64,000 nucleotides of DNA from VXPQ01 sp965248175 (GCA_965248175.1 OZ252093.1:558001-622000); one strand, 5' to 3'; positions 1-9,455 are shown, counted from the first letter of the stretch. Notes: a model not told the origin generated them from the sequence alone. Numbers and translations: made by a program.

Positions 1-521
1 CTGTTACCAAATCCCATGGACTGGGGAAATCCGAATTCGTCGCTCAGTTCGCCAATACAATCTCCCTCATTGGAAAATTCGTATCCCCATTGGATAACTC
101 TTACAATAATATTGCCATCCGGTTTGAATCGTGCTTGAAACGGGGACCATGGAAAACCGGGATCACATGGCTCCGTGGAGAGCGTTTTTTTATGATGACC
201 ATTCCGGTCATAAAGAATAACCTGCTCTCCAAGCATATCGGTAAGGAGAAAATCTCCATCCGCATCGACATCCAGATAGGTGAGATGAGCAAGAAAAATT
301 GAATCTGCAAGCACCACTTCTCTTTCCAGAGTAAAAATGTCATCAATATGCGAAACGGAAGAAATACCTTCCCTATTGGCACCCTCCGACGCTGCACCGG
401 TTTCGCGATCATCATTGCCGCAACCGGCAATCATAACCAGGATCATCCATACAACCACAAGGTGGGCCACATGCACTGCATGGCCTACCTGGATCTCCTT
501 GTCGGTTCTCGCCGTGTTCAT
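1..521 (-). CDS. 6-bladed beta-propeller-type lipoprotein, copy A (partial, runs off left edge)
   Basis: The first 173 codons of a lipoprotein are visible; the 3' part lies outside the window. The start is the ATG at 521-519, matching the start of the paralogue at 4276. A hydrophobic N-terminus ends in a lipobox (VMIAGC), so the protein should be lipid-anchored. The mature part has regular beta-strand segments with DADGDF and KPDGNI motifs, typical of NHL/6-bladed propeller lipoproteins (BF3164-like family) of Bacteroidota. It is about 85% identical by eye to the interrupted copy B immediately upstream, so the two arose by tandem duplication. Function of this family is not known; surface or periplasmic binding is an inference. 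Confidence 0.7.
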   Translation of the reverse strand, partial: MNTARTDKEIQVGHAVHVAHLVVVWMILVMIAGCGNDDRETGAASEGANREGISSVSHIDDIFTLEREVVLADSIFLAHLTYLDVDADGDFLLTDMLGEQVILYDRNGHHKKTLSTEPCDPGFPWSPFQARFKPDGNIIVRVIQWGYEFSNEGDCIGELSDEFGFPQSMGFGN

Positions 522-633
522 TCTATCTGACATGGGACTACCCGTGGGTTTCGGTTTCATTGGCCTGGCGTCCCCGATCCCTTCTTCTGGCACTGACCAG
601 GCAGGTCTTAACAGAAGCCATCTTCCGCCGGGA
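1..633. repeat. Tandem duplication unit A (partner 3753-4386)
   Basis: Bases 1-633 align almost without gaps to 3753-4386, covering the 5' half of both propeller lipoprotein genes and roughly 110 bp of their upstream region. Similarity stops abruptly after the shared CCGCCGGGA, which marks the edge of the duplicated unit. The upstream regions remain similar, so both copies probably had the same promoter. Confidence 0.8.
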
Positions 634-730
634 ATCTACTATCCAGTATGTTAGGCTGGCTGGCATCAAGTACTATCTGTGTAAGGTGGACTACAAAGAC
701 CATGTTTGACCGGTATATGTCAAAAATGTT

Positions 731-762
731 TTACGGTGATGGGGGAGAATACCGATATACCT
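731..762 (-). pseudogene. Displaced 3' end of propeller lipoprotein copy B (stop codon at 731-733)
   Basis: Removing both insertion sequences and one copy of each target duplication joins 3184-4276 to 1816-1847 and then 731-754. The joined frame stays open and ends in the TAA at 731-733, giving 382 codons plus stop (1149 nt, an exact multiple of three). This small block therefore carries the last codons (ending RYSPPSP) of the gene that starts at 4276. The middle block 1816-1855 encodes AFDGTYSIKVY. Confidence 0.8.
755..762. repeat. 8-bp target site duplication of the IS1595-type element (ATATACCT)
   Basis: ATATACCT occurs directly left of the element (755-762) and again directly right of it (1816-1823). 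Eight base pairs is the duplication length expected for the IS1595 family. The perfect match indicates a recent insertion. Confidence 0.9.
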
Positions 763-1815
763 GGGAATTACAGACAAAGGTTGACATTTTCCCTTTAAGT
801 TCATAACTTACAATCATTTAGAACAAACGGAGCAGGTCATGTATAAAGCACCTGGAAAAGCGTACCGCAACGGCATAACCCTGATGCAACTGGCCGACAT
901 GTTTCCTGACGAGGAAGCGGCCCGCAAATGGTTCGAGGCGCGTATCTGGCCGGATGGTCGCCATTGCCCGCGCTGCAAGAGTACAAGGACGTGCGAAGCG
1001 TCTCATGCAAAGATGCCTTACTGGTGCACCGACTGCCGCTCCTACTTTTCCGTCAAGGTCGGCACCGTTATGCAGGCGTCGAAATTACCGCTTCGCAAAT
1101 GGGCTTACGCCATTTACCTGCATATGACGAACCTGAAGGGCATATCCAGCATGAAACTGCATCGGGATATAGGTATCGGTCAGGATACGGCCTGGCATCT
1201 GCTCCAGCGCATCCGCAAGGCATTCGAAGAGAACGACGACAACCTGTTCGGCGGGCCTGTCGAGGTAGACGAAACCTACGTGGGCGGCAGGGAAGCGAAC
1301 AAGCACGCATCGAGGAAACTCCACGCCGGACGCGGGCCGGTTGGCAAGACGGCCATCGTTGGCGTGAAGGACCGGGCCACGGGCAAGATCAAGGCAGAGG
1401 TCGTAGAGGATACGACAAGCGAAACCCTGCAAAACTTCGTGCTTGACCGTGCGGCGTTCGGCGCTACGGTTTATACCGACGACAGCAAGGCTTATAGCGG
1501 CTTGCGATATATCTACGATCTCGAAACGGTGAAACATAGCGCAGCCGAGTATGTGCGCGGACAGGCGCACACGAACGGCATCGAATCCTTCTGGGCTACG
1601 CTGAAGCGGGCGCACAAGGGCGTTTATCACAAGATGAGCGTCAAGCACCTTCACCGCTACGTGGGGGACTTCGCAGGTCGCCAAGGCATAAGAAATCTCG
1701 ATACGCTGGAGCAAATGGGCCGTGTAGTAGACGCAATGGCAGGGAAACTCCTGCCATACAGAACGCTCGTGGCAGGCAACGAACAGGGCGTCGTCAACCT
1801 TTCCGGGTAATTCCC
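763..1815 (+). mobile_element. IS1595-family (ISXO2-like) insertion sequence, complete
   Basis: A 1053-bp element is bounded by imperfect inverted repeats, 763-785 and 1793-1815, which match at 19 of 23 positions and both begin GGGAATTAC. It contains one intact transposase gene whose stop codon lies inside the right inverted repeat. Perfect 8-bp duplications flank it. It is inserted into the 3' end of propeller lipoprotein copy B, only 32 bp from the IS256-type element. It looks potentially mobile. Confidence 0.9.
839..1810 (+). CDS. IS1595 family transposase
   Basis: This 323-aa protein has the layout of ISXO2-like transposases. An N-terminal zinc ribbon carries CPRCKS (residues about 43-48) and CTDC (about 63-66). 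A helix-turn-helix-like segment follows, then the DDE/N-type catalytic domain beginning EVDETYVGG (about 141-149). Further acidic motifs are YTDDSKAY (about 212-219) and GIESFWATLKR (about 248-258). It catalyses transposition of the surrounding element. The ATG is preceded by GGAGCAGGTC, an acceptable ribosome-binding site. The length is normal for the family and no motif is missing. Confidence 0.92.
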   Translation: MYKAPGKAYRNGITLMQLADMFPDEEAARKWFEARIWPDGRHCPRCKSTRTCEASHAKMPYWCTDCRSYFSVKVGTVMQASKLPLRKWAYAIYLHMTNLKGISSMKLHRDIGIGQDTAWHLLQRIRKAFEENDDNLFGGPVEVDETYVGGREANKHASRKLHAGRGPVGKTAIVGVKDRATGKIKAEVVEDTTSETLQNFVLDRAAFGATVYTDDSKAYSGLRYIYDLETVKHSAAEYVRGQAHTNGIESFWATLKRAHKGVYHKMSVKHLHRYVGDFAGRQGIRNLDTLEQMGRVVDAMAGKLLPYRTLVAGNEQGVVNLSG

Positions 1816-1847
1816 ATATACCTTTATAGAATAGGTGCCGTCAAACG

Positions 1848-1855
1848 CCTTACCA
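1848..1855. repeat. 8-bp target site duplication of the IS256-type element (CCTTACCA)
   Basis: CCTTACCA is found at 1848-1855 and repeated exactly at 3184-3191 on the other side of the element. Eight base pairs is the usual IS256 target duplication. The match is perfect, so the insertion is recent. Confidence 0.9.
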
Positions 1856-3183
1856 GGGCGTGTCCGCATAACTGTGTAAGTGAATTTATTGATCTATGGG
1901 TACTCTGTCTCCATAGAGTATGACGAACTGGTTGAGGGCAGCCTTCCAGTCTCGTATGGGTCGCTTCCATTTCTTCGCGGCTTCGCGCAGGCCCAGGTAG
2001 AGCAGCTTGCGCACCGCGTCGTCGTTGGGGAAAGCGCCCCGCCCCTTGACGATCTTGCGCAGGCTGTAGTTCAGCGATTCGATCGCATTGGTGGTGTAGA
2101 CCACCTTGCGGATCGCAGGCGCATAGTCGAAGAAAGGCGCCAGACGCTCCCAGTCCTTCCTCCAGAGCGGAGCGATAGCCGCGTACTTCTCGCTCCACTC
2201 TTGCTCGAAAGCCTCGAGCGCCGCGAGAGCGGCCTCTTCGCTCGGCGCTGCGTAGACCGCGCGCAAAGACGACGCCACCGGCTTGCGCTCCTTCCAGGGT
2301 ACGTACCGGAGGCTCTTGCGCACCTGGTGCACCACGCACAACTGCACCCGCGCACGGGGATAGACCGTCTCTATCGCCTCGGGAAGACCCTTCAAACCGT
2401 CCACGCACGCAATAAAGCAGTCCTCCATGCCCTGCGCCTTCAACTCGCCGAAGATGGTAAGCCACGAAACGGCCCCCTCCGTCGGAGCGATCCAAAGGCC
2501 AAGCACCTGCTTCTCTCCTTCAATGTCTATCGCCAGCGCCACGTAGACCGCTCGCGTCTTCACCGATCCCTCCTCGCGAGACTTCACGAACAAGGCGTCG
2601 AAGTACACGACAGGATACACCCGCTCCAGAGGACGAGCCTGCCATGCGCTCACTTCCTCAAGAACGCTTGCGGTAACCTCCGAGACAAGCGTAGAGGAGA
2701 CCTCCGCGCCGTAGAGACGCTTCAACGTGTCCTGGATAGCCCGCGTGCTCTGGCCCTGCGCGTAGAGATACACGATCGTCTCGTCCAAGCCCGCTACCCG
2801 GCGCTGGCGCTTCTCTACGATCCTGGGCTCGAAACTGCCGTTGCGATCGCGAGGAACCTCCAGATCCAGCGAACCCGACTCGCTCTCGAGCCGCTTCGCA
2901 GTGCGCCCGTTGCGGGAATTGCCGCTCTTGCGGCCCGAAGGATCGTGCGGCGGATAACCGAGATGATGTGTCATCTCGCCCTCCAGCGCCGCCTCGAGAG
3001 CCCGCTTGCCTATCGTCTTGAGCAAACCGCCCTCCCCGAAAAGGTCCCGCGCGTCTCCCTTGAAATCCTTCAGCAACTCGTCCAGAAGAGCCTGCTGTTT
3101 GTCTGTAAGTTCGGTCATCGTCTTCACCTCCTGATGAAACTATGTGTACGATTGACCACTTACACAGTTTACGGGACACGCCC
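1856..3183 (-). mobile_element. IS256-family insertion sequence, complete
   Basis: A 1328-bp element is bounded by inverted repeats 1856-1882 and 3157-3183 that match at 23 of 27 positions (outer ten bases GGGCGTGTCC, inner block AACTGTGTAAGTG). One intact transposase gene on the minus strand fills it. Perfect 8-bp duplications flank the ends. The insertion separates the start of propeller lipoprotein copy B from its 3' end. Confidence 0.92.
1886..3127 (-). CDS. IS256 family (mutator-type) transposase
   Basis: The 413-aa product is full length for IS256/MULE transposases. Recognisable segments are the N-terminal ALEGEMTHHLGY region, the catalytic aspartates in YFDALFVK and ACVDGLKGLPEAI, and the C-terminal YTTNAIESLNYSLRK motif that carries the third acidic residue. 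A strong AGGAGGTG ribosome-binding site lies just before the ATG at 3127. It moves the surrounding element by a DDE mechanism. No frameshift or missing motif is seen. Confidence 0.93.
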   Translation of the reverse strand: MKTMTELTDKQQALLDELLKDFKGDARDLFGEGGLLKTIGKRALEAALEGEMTHHLGYPPHDPSGRKSGNSRNGRTAKRLESESGSLDLEVPRDRNGSFEPRIVEKRQRRVAGLDETIVYLYAQGQSTRAIQDTLKRLYGAEVSSTLVSEVTASVLEEVSAWQARPLERVYPVVYFDALFVKSREEGSVKTRAVYVALAIDIEGEKQVLGLWIAPTEGAVSWLTIFGELKAQGMEDCFIACVDGLKGLPEAIETVYPRARVQLCVVHQVRKSLRYVPWKERKPVASSLRAVYAAPSEEAALAALEAFEQEWSEKYAAIAPLWRKDWERLAPFFDYAPAIRKVVYTTNAIESLNYSLRKIVKGRGAFPNDDAVRKLLYLGLREAAKKWKRPIRDWKAALNQFVILYGDRVPIDQ

Positions 3184-4276
3184 CCTTACCACTATTCGTG
3201 GAATCGAAAAAGCTATACGCAAAGCCATCTTTGGCAAAGATAAAATTAATATGCGTAAGTATATCTTCATTAAAAAGATCATTTCCTTCTAAATCCATAA
3301 AGACTAAGCCTCTTTGTTTATCTTTCTTATCCTTTCTGTTATATTCATTCGAGATTTTTATCATGATTGTTTCACCATTCAATAAAAACAATCCTCGAGT
3401 CGTTGAAAATTTGCCGGAAGACTCTATCGATGCCGATCCTGAATAGTTGCCCATGGCAAAGTCAGAATCATTCACCTGTAATTCTCGGTAATAATCAGGT
3501 CTTTCGCCTATTTGGGCAACAAAATTACCTTCCTCATCATACGTATCTACCTTGGGACTGAATATTTTGGCATGATAAACAACACTATTTCGATCAACAA
3601 CAATATCCGGATCGGGAGAATGTCTCGACGTATACCAAAAGTATGTATCGTCAAATCCAAATTTATCAATCGTTTTTCCATGCTGATTCATTTTTCTGAT
3701 ATGATAGCCTGTATCCTGTTGTCCAAACACGTAGAATCCGTATATATGCCCCCTGTTATCAAATCCCATTGCCTCGGGAAATCCAAATTCGTCGCTCAGT
3801 TCGCCAATACAATTTCCCTCATTGGAAAACTCGTATCCCCATTGGCTGATATTTACGATGATGTTTCCATCCGGTTTAAATCGCGCCTGAAAAGGGGACC
3901 ATGGGAAACCTGGGTCACACGGCTCCGTGGAAAGCGTTTTCTTATAATGGCCATTCCGGTCAAAAAGAATAACCTGATCCCCCATCACCACTTGATCGGT
4001 AATTAGAAAATCTCCATCTGCATCGACATCCAGATGCGCAGGATAGGCAATAAAAATTGAATCTGTGAGCACTACTTCCCTCTCCAATGTAAAAATGTCA
4101 TCAATATGCGAAACGGAAGAAATACCTTCCCGATTGGCCCCCGAGGCTGCACCGGTTTCGCGATCATCATTGCCGCAACCGGCAATCATGACCAGAATCA
4201 TCCATACAACCAACAGCTGGGCCACATGCGCTGCATGGCCTACCTGTGTCTCCTTGCCGGTTCTCAATGTGTTCAT
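3184..4276 (-). pseudogene. 6-bladed beta-propeller-type lipoprotein, copy B, interrupted by two insertion sequences
   Basis: The open frame from ATG 4276 encodes a lipoprotein signal (VMIAGC lipobox) followed by propeller-like sequence with DVDADGDFLIT, KPDGNII and FDNRGHIYG motifs. It runs 364 codons before entering the IS256-type element, where about ten foreign residues precede a stop. The native end is displaced to 1816-1855 and 731-762; splicing the pieces restores 382 codons. The truncated product lacks only the last 18 or so residues, so it might still fold. It is the upstream member of a tandem pair with the gene at 521. No Shine-Dalgarno sequence is evident. Confidence 0.85.
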
Positions 4277-4386
4277 CTATTTGGTATGGGACTACCCGTG
4301 GGTTTCGGTTTCATTGGGCTGGTCTCCCGGTCCTTTCTTCTGGCACTGACCAGGCAGGTCATAACAGAAGCCATCTTCCGCCGGGA
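3753..4386. repeat. Tandem duplication unit B (partner 1-633)
   Basis: This segment matches bases 1-633 over the 5' half of the lipoprotein gene and its upstream region. Copy A has one extra codon in the serine/glycine-rich stretch after the lipobox. Beyond 4386 the two upstream regions are unrelated. Confidence 0.8.
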
Positions 4387-4490
4387 CACCTCCAACATAC
4401 GGCCATGGACCATGCAATACGTCCTCCTGATCCCAAATTACCCCAAGCAAGGCTCCAGAGCAATACTCTTACCCTTATCTCCCCCTCACC

Positions 4491-6866
4491 TTAATTCAAC
4501 TCCACCCCGAACCCCACCACCACACGCCCCCCCGGAATATCTCCTGAATCCCCAAGGCGGCGGGTGATGTCCATGCGGAGCGGCGTGCCGCCGATCCGGG
4601 TTAGCGAGACACCGACCTCGTGGACGGAATGGTCCCCGCAATACGCCGGTGGCATGCAATCATGCGCCGGCACGGCAGGCTGTCCCCATGCGCGCCCGTG
4701 TGCGCCGAACAGCGTGACGCCCATGCGCAGACGGACAAGCGGCCACAGCCGGATCCATTCGAACGGGAGCGTCGTGAATTCGTGGCGCCAGAAAACGGCT
4801 GCGTGCCGCGTCCCTTGCAGCGGCCGTCCGTACAGAGAACGGAAGGCATGATGCCGGTTCAACCGGAGGCCGTCGAAGAGTTCGAGTCCGGTATCGAGCA
4901 GCGCGGTCCGCTGCGGCGGAAGATCGCCGAAGGACGTACTGGCCTGGAGGCGAATATGCAGGCCCGCGGGCGCCGGACGATGCCTGTGTAGCGTGGATTG
5001 CGCAAGGTCGATATGGCCTCCCATTGAAGTAAATGTGGCATCGCTCGCAAGCCGCTGCGGCGAACCGTGCTCGACGCGCAGCACGGCGGACCGGACGGTT
5101 CGGGTTGCACGGGGAGGCAACGCAAGGGAGGCGTACACCGTCCGGAACGTGCCGTCCCGGACGGGCGGATTGGCCCGGAAGGTGTGTACGTAAGGCCAGG
5201 AACGGGTCACCTGCCGCTCTATCGATTCCGCCTTTTCCTGCTCGACGCCGGCAGTAAGATGCAGTCCCCGCCATGTCGTTTCCATGCCGGCTCCGTACCG
5301 GGTTCGCCGGAAATAATCGAAATAGTCCTGTCCGCCAAGTGTCGCTTGCACCGAAGCGAGCGCCTCGCTGTGTCCGGACCAGGCGCCCTGAGATGCAATA
5401 TCCCGGTCGTGCGAAATGCGAAGAAGAATATGTGCGCCAAGCGGGGTCGTCAGGGAAACATATGACCGGGTCTGCTTGAGTCCGGTCGCCTGACCGAGAC
5501 GCCACGACAGGCGGATGTCGGAAAACAGGTCCGGTTCGTTCCCGACGCTGCTATACAGGCCATCCACCCGGTTGTACCGGAATCGGAACCGGTATCCCAT
5601 GACCACGGGCCAGCGCAGTTGATCAGGATGCTCCGGATCGAGAAAACCGATGAAACGCCCTGCGCGCCGTTCGGGCGGAAACGCCTCACTCAGCGTCAGG
5701 TTGGCGGCGCGAAGATCGGCGATCGCGTCCAGTTCGCGCACCGTCATCGGCATCAGTACCTGCCCGTATCGAAAAGCCGGGTCGCTCCAGGGCGTGGTTA
5801 CCGATGCAAGCTCTTCTGCCGGGATATTGGCGCGGTGCCCGGCCAGCAGCGTGCGCCGGCTGAACGCCACGGTACGCAAATGCTGCGTATCGACGGCGGC
5901 GCGGAGGGCACCCTCCATATCGAGATTGACAGGGGCCCAGAACCCACCGGCCACCTCCCGGAAGTGCTGCATGTACCGGACGTTCCAGCCGGACGTCGGA
6001 TCGGGAAAAACAACGTGCCGCGCCGGGAAAAGCCGGGCTTCCAGCAGAACGAACTCCTCATCCATGATGGATATCTGCCCTATAAAGGTGGCTTCTTCCT
6101 CGCCGATGGGGGAAACGTTCAGATCGTAGATCGTGCGGTCGCCGAGCATGCGCTCCGCAGCCACCCGGAAGACATAATGTTCCAGCGCATCGGGGTGGGT
6201 GGGTCCGATCATCCGTTGCCCCTGGACCGTCACGAAATCGTCGTACAGGTTCGCCACATCGTGCGGAGCGGGCAAAGGGAGTTCCTCGTCCCACGCACCG
6301 GTTCGACTTACGGCGCTCACCTCGGCGCGGTACGAATGGTTATTGCCGTCCGTTTGCCCGGTATCGCCATAAAGCCATAGCAGGTCGAAGGCGGTATCGC
6401 TGAGATGGGCGATGCGGTCGTCGCCTTCGAGCAAAAGCCGGGTCTGGCCCACCATGCGAAGCGACGATAATTCTGCGAACATGCGCTGCTTGCGGCGGAT
6501 CACCTGCTCCATCAGGTTGGACGCGAAGTCCTCGCCCGACACCAATACCTCCTCGAGCGGGATAACGATAGGGGCAAGTCGGATGACAAGCGATTCCGAC
6601 TCCTCCGGGGGTACCGGGAATACACGAGGGGCATACCCCAGGTGCTGGACGACGATAGCATCGGGAAGCGCAGGCAATTCGAGTACAAAACGTCCCTCCG
6701 CATTCGTAATGGCGCCGTGCGCCATGTCTTCCGTGAACACATGCGCGCCGGACAGGGGGATTTCGGTTTGCTCGTCCAGGACCGTTCCCCCGATGCGCAC
6801 CTGCGCGGCAGCCGTCCAGGCGGCGCCGATCGAGAGCAGGAAGATATAGGGGATATATCGGATCAC
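4491..6866 (-). CDS. Carboxypeptidase-like regulatory domain outer-membrane protein (DUF5686-like)
   Basis: The 791-aa protein starts with a signal peptide (hydrophobic to about residue 20, AAAQ cleavage). A CarboxypepD_reg-like beta-sandwich follows at residues 22-105 (GTVLDEQTEIPLSGAHVF to VSGEDFA), as found at the N-terminus of Bacteroidota outer-membrane proteins. The remainder is rich in alternating beta strands and ends in a strand finishing GFGVELN, as expected for an outer-membrane barrel. This layout matches DUF5686/CarboxypepD-like proteins; no TonB plug was recognised. It probably sits in the outer membrane; the ligand is unknown. It stands alone between the lipoprotein pair and the divergent oxidoreductase. 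Confidence 0.7.
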   Translation of the reverse strand: MIRYIPYIFLLSIGAAWTAAAQVRIGGTVLDEQTEIPLSGAHVFTEDMAHGAITNAEGRFVLELPALPDAIVVQHLGYAPRVFPVPPEESESLVIRLAPIVIPLEEVLVSGEDFASNLMEQVIRRKQRMFAELSSLRMVGQTRLLLEGDDRIAHLSDTAFDLLWLYGDTGQTDGNNHSYRAEVSAVSRTGAWDEELPLPAPHDVANLYDDFVTVQGQRMIGPTHPDALEHYVFRVAAERMLGDRTIYDLNVSPIGEEEATFIGQISIMDEEFVLLEARLFPARHVVFPDPTSGWNVRYMQHFREVAGGFWAPVNLDMEGALRAAVDTQHLRTVAFSRRTLLAGHRANIPAEELASVTTPWSDPAFRYGQVLMPMTVRELDAIADLRAANLTLSEAFPPERRAGRFIGFLDPEHPDQLRWPVVMGYRFRFRYNRVDGLYSSVGNEPDLFSDIRLSWRLGQATGLKQTRSYVSLTTPLGAHILLRISHDRDIASQGAWSGHSEALASVQATLGGQDYFDYFRRTRYGAGMETTWRGLHLTAGVEQEKAESIERQVTRSWPYVHTFRANPPVRDGTFRTVYASLALPPRATRTVRSAVLRVEHGSPQRLASDATFTSMGGHIDLAQSTLHRHRPAPAGLHIRLQASTSFGDLPPQRTALLDTGLELFDGLRLNRHHAFRSLYGRPLQGTRHAAVFWRHEFTTLPFEWIRLWPLVRLRMGVTLFGAHGRAWGQPAVPAHDCMPPAYCGDHSVHEVGVSLTRIGGTPLRMDITRRLGDSGDIPGGRVVVGFGVELN

Positions 6867-7058
6867 ATCTGATGAGGCAGCAGGACTTTCCCGCGAGACC
6901 GGATGCCATGAAAACCGGACAGCGGAATGCCCGATGCACGGGAGCCGTAAACCGCAGGATAAGGTACATTAACGAAACACCGGCGTGGTTCGTATCATGA
7001 CGGCGGTGTCTTCACAAGGAGTTTTATCCCTGTTTGACGGGTATTGGTTGCCGATTCG

Positions 7059-8735
7059 ATGGATCGCAGGAATTTTCTTTGCAATCTGGGGGCGGTCGCC
7101 GGGATCGGCACATTGGGCGCACATCACGCCAGTTTTTATCCCCCGGCCCGCGAGCGACGCGCCGACGTGGTGATCATTGGCGGAGGCACAGGCGGCGTTG
7201 CAGCGGCGCTGGGAGCCTTACGCAGCGGATCCCGGGTTATACTGACCGAAGAAACGGACTGGATCGGCGGGCAACTGACCCAGCAGGCGGTTCCCCCCGA
7301 CGAGCACCCATGGATCGAACAGTTCGGAGCGCCCGCTTCGTACCTCGATTTCCGGCGGCGGGTACGCGCCTTTTACCGCGGGGCCTATCCGCTTGTCAGC
7401 GGGTTGCCGGACGCGTTCAACCCGGGCAACTGCGGGGTTTCGCGGATCTGCCACGAACCGCGCGTCGCGCTGGTCGTGCTGGAAGACATGCTGGCTCGAT
7501 ATCTGAGCAGCGGGCGGCTCACCGTATTGCTGGAGCATGTATGCATTTCGGCAACCGTGACGGGCGACCGCATCGAAATCCGTGCGCGATGAGCGCATGG
7601 GGAACGAGGCCGAATTGACCGCCCCATTCTTTATCGACACGACGGAACTCGGGGATGTGCTCCCTCTGGCCGGTGTCGAGTATGTAACCGGTGCGGAATC
7701 GGCGGATCAGACCGGCGAGCCGCATGCACCCGCCGAGCCGCAGCCGCAGAATATGCAGGCAGCCACCTGGTGCTTCGCTATGGAGCATGTGCACGGAGAG
7801 CATCACATCATCGAACGGCCCGCCGAGTACGCATTCTGGCGCGACTACGTACCCAACCTTACCCCCGCCTGGCCCGGCCCCCTGTTACGCTTTACCTACA
7901 GCCATCCGATCACGCTCGAACCACGCTCGTTGCCGTTCGACCCGCGGACGGGGGATGGTGGACCTACCGGCGCCTCATTGACCCGGGCAACTTCGCGCCG
8001 GGAACGTATCCGGGCGGGATCACACTGGTCAACTGGCCGCAGAACGACTACCTCCTGGGCAATTCCGTGGATGTCGACGACGCGGAAAAAGCCCGGCATC
8101 TCGACGGAGCGCTGAGCCTGAGTCGGTCTCTCTTCTACTGGTTGCAAACGGAAGCTCCCCGACCCGATGGGGGCGAGGGTTGGCCTGGGCTGCGGCTGCG
8201 CGGCGACTTGACAGGTACGCGGCACGGATTCGCAAAACGGCCTTACATCCGGGAGGCCCGGCGCATCCGGGCCGAATTCACCGTGCTCGAACAGCATGTG
8301 GGCCTGGAGGCGCGCATGGCGGAGACGGGCTTGCCGCAAGGAGAAGTTACCGCGTCCTCTTTCCCGGACTCCGTAGGGGTCGGCAGTTACCGCATCGACC
8401 TGCATCCGTCCACCGGCGGAGACAATTACATCGACATCGGCTCCTTGCCCTTTGAAATTCCTCTCGGCGCCCTGCTTCCTATACGCATGGAGAACCTGTT
8501 GCCGGCCGCCAAGAACATCGGAACGACGCACATTACGAACGGGTGCTATCGCTTGCATCCCGTGGAGTGGAATATCGGGGAAGCCGCGGGCCAACTGGCG
8601 GCATTCTGCATACACGGAAATCATGCGCCCCGGCAAGTACGCGCCAACCCGGGTTTGCTGGAAGATTTCCGGCAATCCCTGAAACGGCAGGGGGTCGAAA
8701 TTCAGTGGCCGGACCCTGCGCGCCGGGCAAGGTAG
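7059..8735 (+). pseudogene. FAD-dependent oxidoreductase (FAD_oxidored type), two frameshifts
   Basis: The N-terminus (ATG 7059, MDRRNFL) resembles a twin-arginine export signal and is followed by the dinucleotide-binding motif VVIIGGGTGG and WIGGQLTQQ, typical of the FAD_oxidored family of secreted flavoproteins. The frame breaks at about 7570-7582, continues one base later (APFFIDTTELGDVLPLAG), then breaks again near the G-run at 7950-7954 and returns to the first frame until TAG. The last 250 codons are undamaged and well conserved (NIGTTHITNGCYRLHPVEWNIGEAAG split across that part). Either a recent pseudogene or two sequence errors; the near-perfect coding quality between breaks favours errors or very recent decay. 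Confidence 0.75.
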
Positions 8736-8842
8736 CACGGACCGCCCCGTATGCGATTACAAAAGGATGCTTACGGCTGTACCGCCGCCTTCGCCCTGCA
8801 CTTCAGAAATATCCCCGGAGGGAAAGAGAACGAGAGGAGAGA

Positions 8843-9388
8843 TCAGGTGGGTACATCTTCCGACTCCTGCGCTTTGCGCCTCAGAAAGATCGCCAGGAGG
8901 AGAGAAAGCCCGATACCGATCAGCAGCACGGTCACATACATCACGACCGTTTGAAAGGCGATATTGGTCATCAGAGCACTTTGGGTCTCCATCGTGCCTT
9001 CGAATACCTGAAACTCTTCCGCCGTCATGGATGCACGGGCCAATTCGGTCTGGTAGTCCATGTACTTCTGCGTGAAGTCGGGGTCGATGACTTTAACATA
9101 GAGGAGATTGTAGGCCGCGAAGGCAAGCGCAGGAAGCTCGGTGATGACGATGCCGATCAGCCAGGCCCTCCCGAAGGAAATGCCGCCGCCGGACATCTTG
9201 TCCCGGTATTCCTTGACGCCGAGATAAATGGAAATGGCGAGCGCAACCACGATCGTCGTGTACCCGATGATCTCGCCCACCGCGAAGTCTTCCGCATCGG
9301 GGATGCCTGTGATGAGCAGTACGAGAAGGTTGACGCCGATCATAATGGCGGCACCGATCCCACCGTAGTAAAGCAGCATGCGCTTCAT
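8843..9388 (-). CDS. DUF4199 family membrane protein
   Basis: From the ATG at 9388 the product is 181 aa with four hydrophobic segments: residues about 8-28, 37-57, 70-93 and 145-170. The overall pattern, including the central region with AYNLLYVKVIDPDF and the C-terminal positively charged LRRKAQ tail, matches DUF4199, an inner-membrane family almost confined to Bacteroidota and relatives. Function is unknown. An upstream in-frame start at 9445 would run through the terminator hairpin and is rejected. It follows the DoxX gene on the same strand but is separated from it by a strong terminator. Confidence 0.75.
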   Translation of the reverse strand: MKRMLLYYGGIGAAIMIGVNLLVLLITGIPDAEDFAVGEIIGYTTIVVALAISIYLGVKEYRDKMSGGGISFGRAWLIGIVITELPALAFAAYNLLYVKVIDPDFTQKYMDYQTELARASMTAEEFQVFEGTMETQSALMTNIAFQTVVMYVTVLLIGIGLSLLLAIFLRRKAQESEDVPT

Positions 9389-9407
9389 GATTCCATACCG
9401 GTTCGTG

Positions 9408-9455
9408 AAAAAAAACACCTTGAACGTTGGAAGTTCGTCGTCCAACGTTCAAGGT
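9408..9455 (-). terminator. Rho-independent terminator downstream of the DoxX gene
   Basis: On the minus strand a perfect 15-bp stem (9441-9455 pairing with 9417-9431, 9-nt loop) is followed within two bases by eight consecutive T residues (9415-9408). It lies about 108 nt after the DoxX stop codon and 20 nt before the DUF4199 start, so it separates the two genes. Confidence 0.85.

Noticed and set aside
1880..3292. A 470-aa plus-strand open frame across the IS256-type element
   Set aside because: It is antisense to an intact, motif-complete transposase and spans the element boundary and target duplication.
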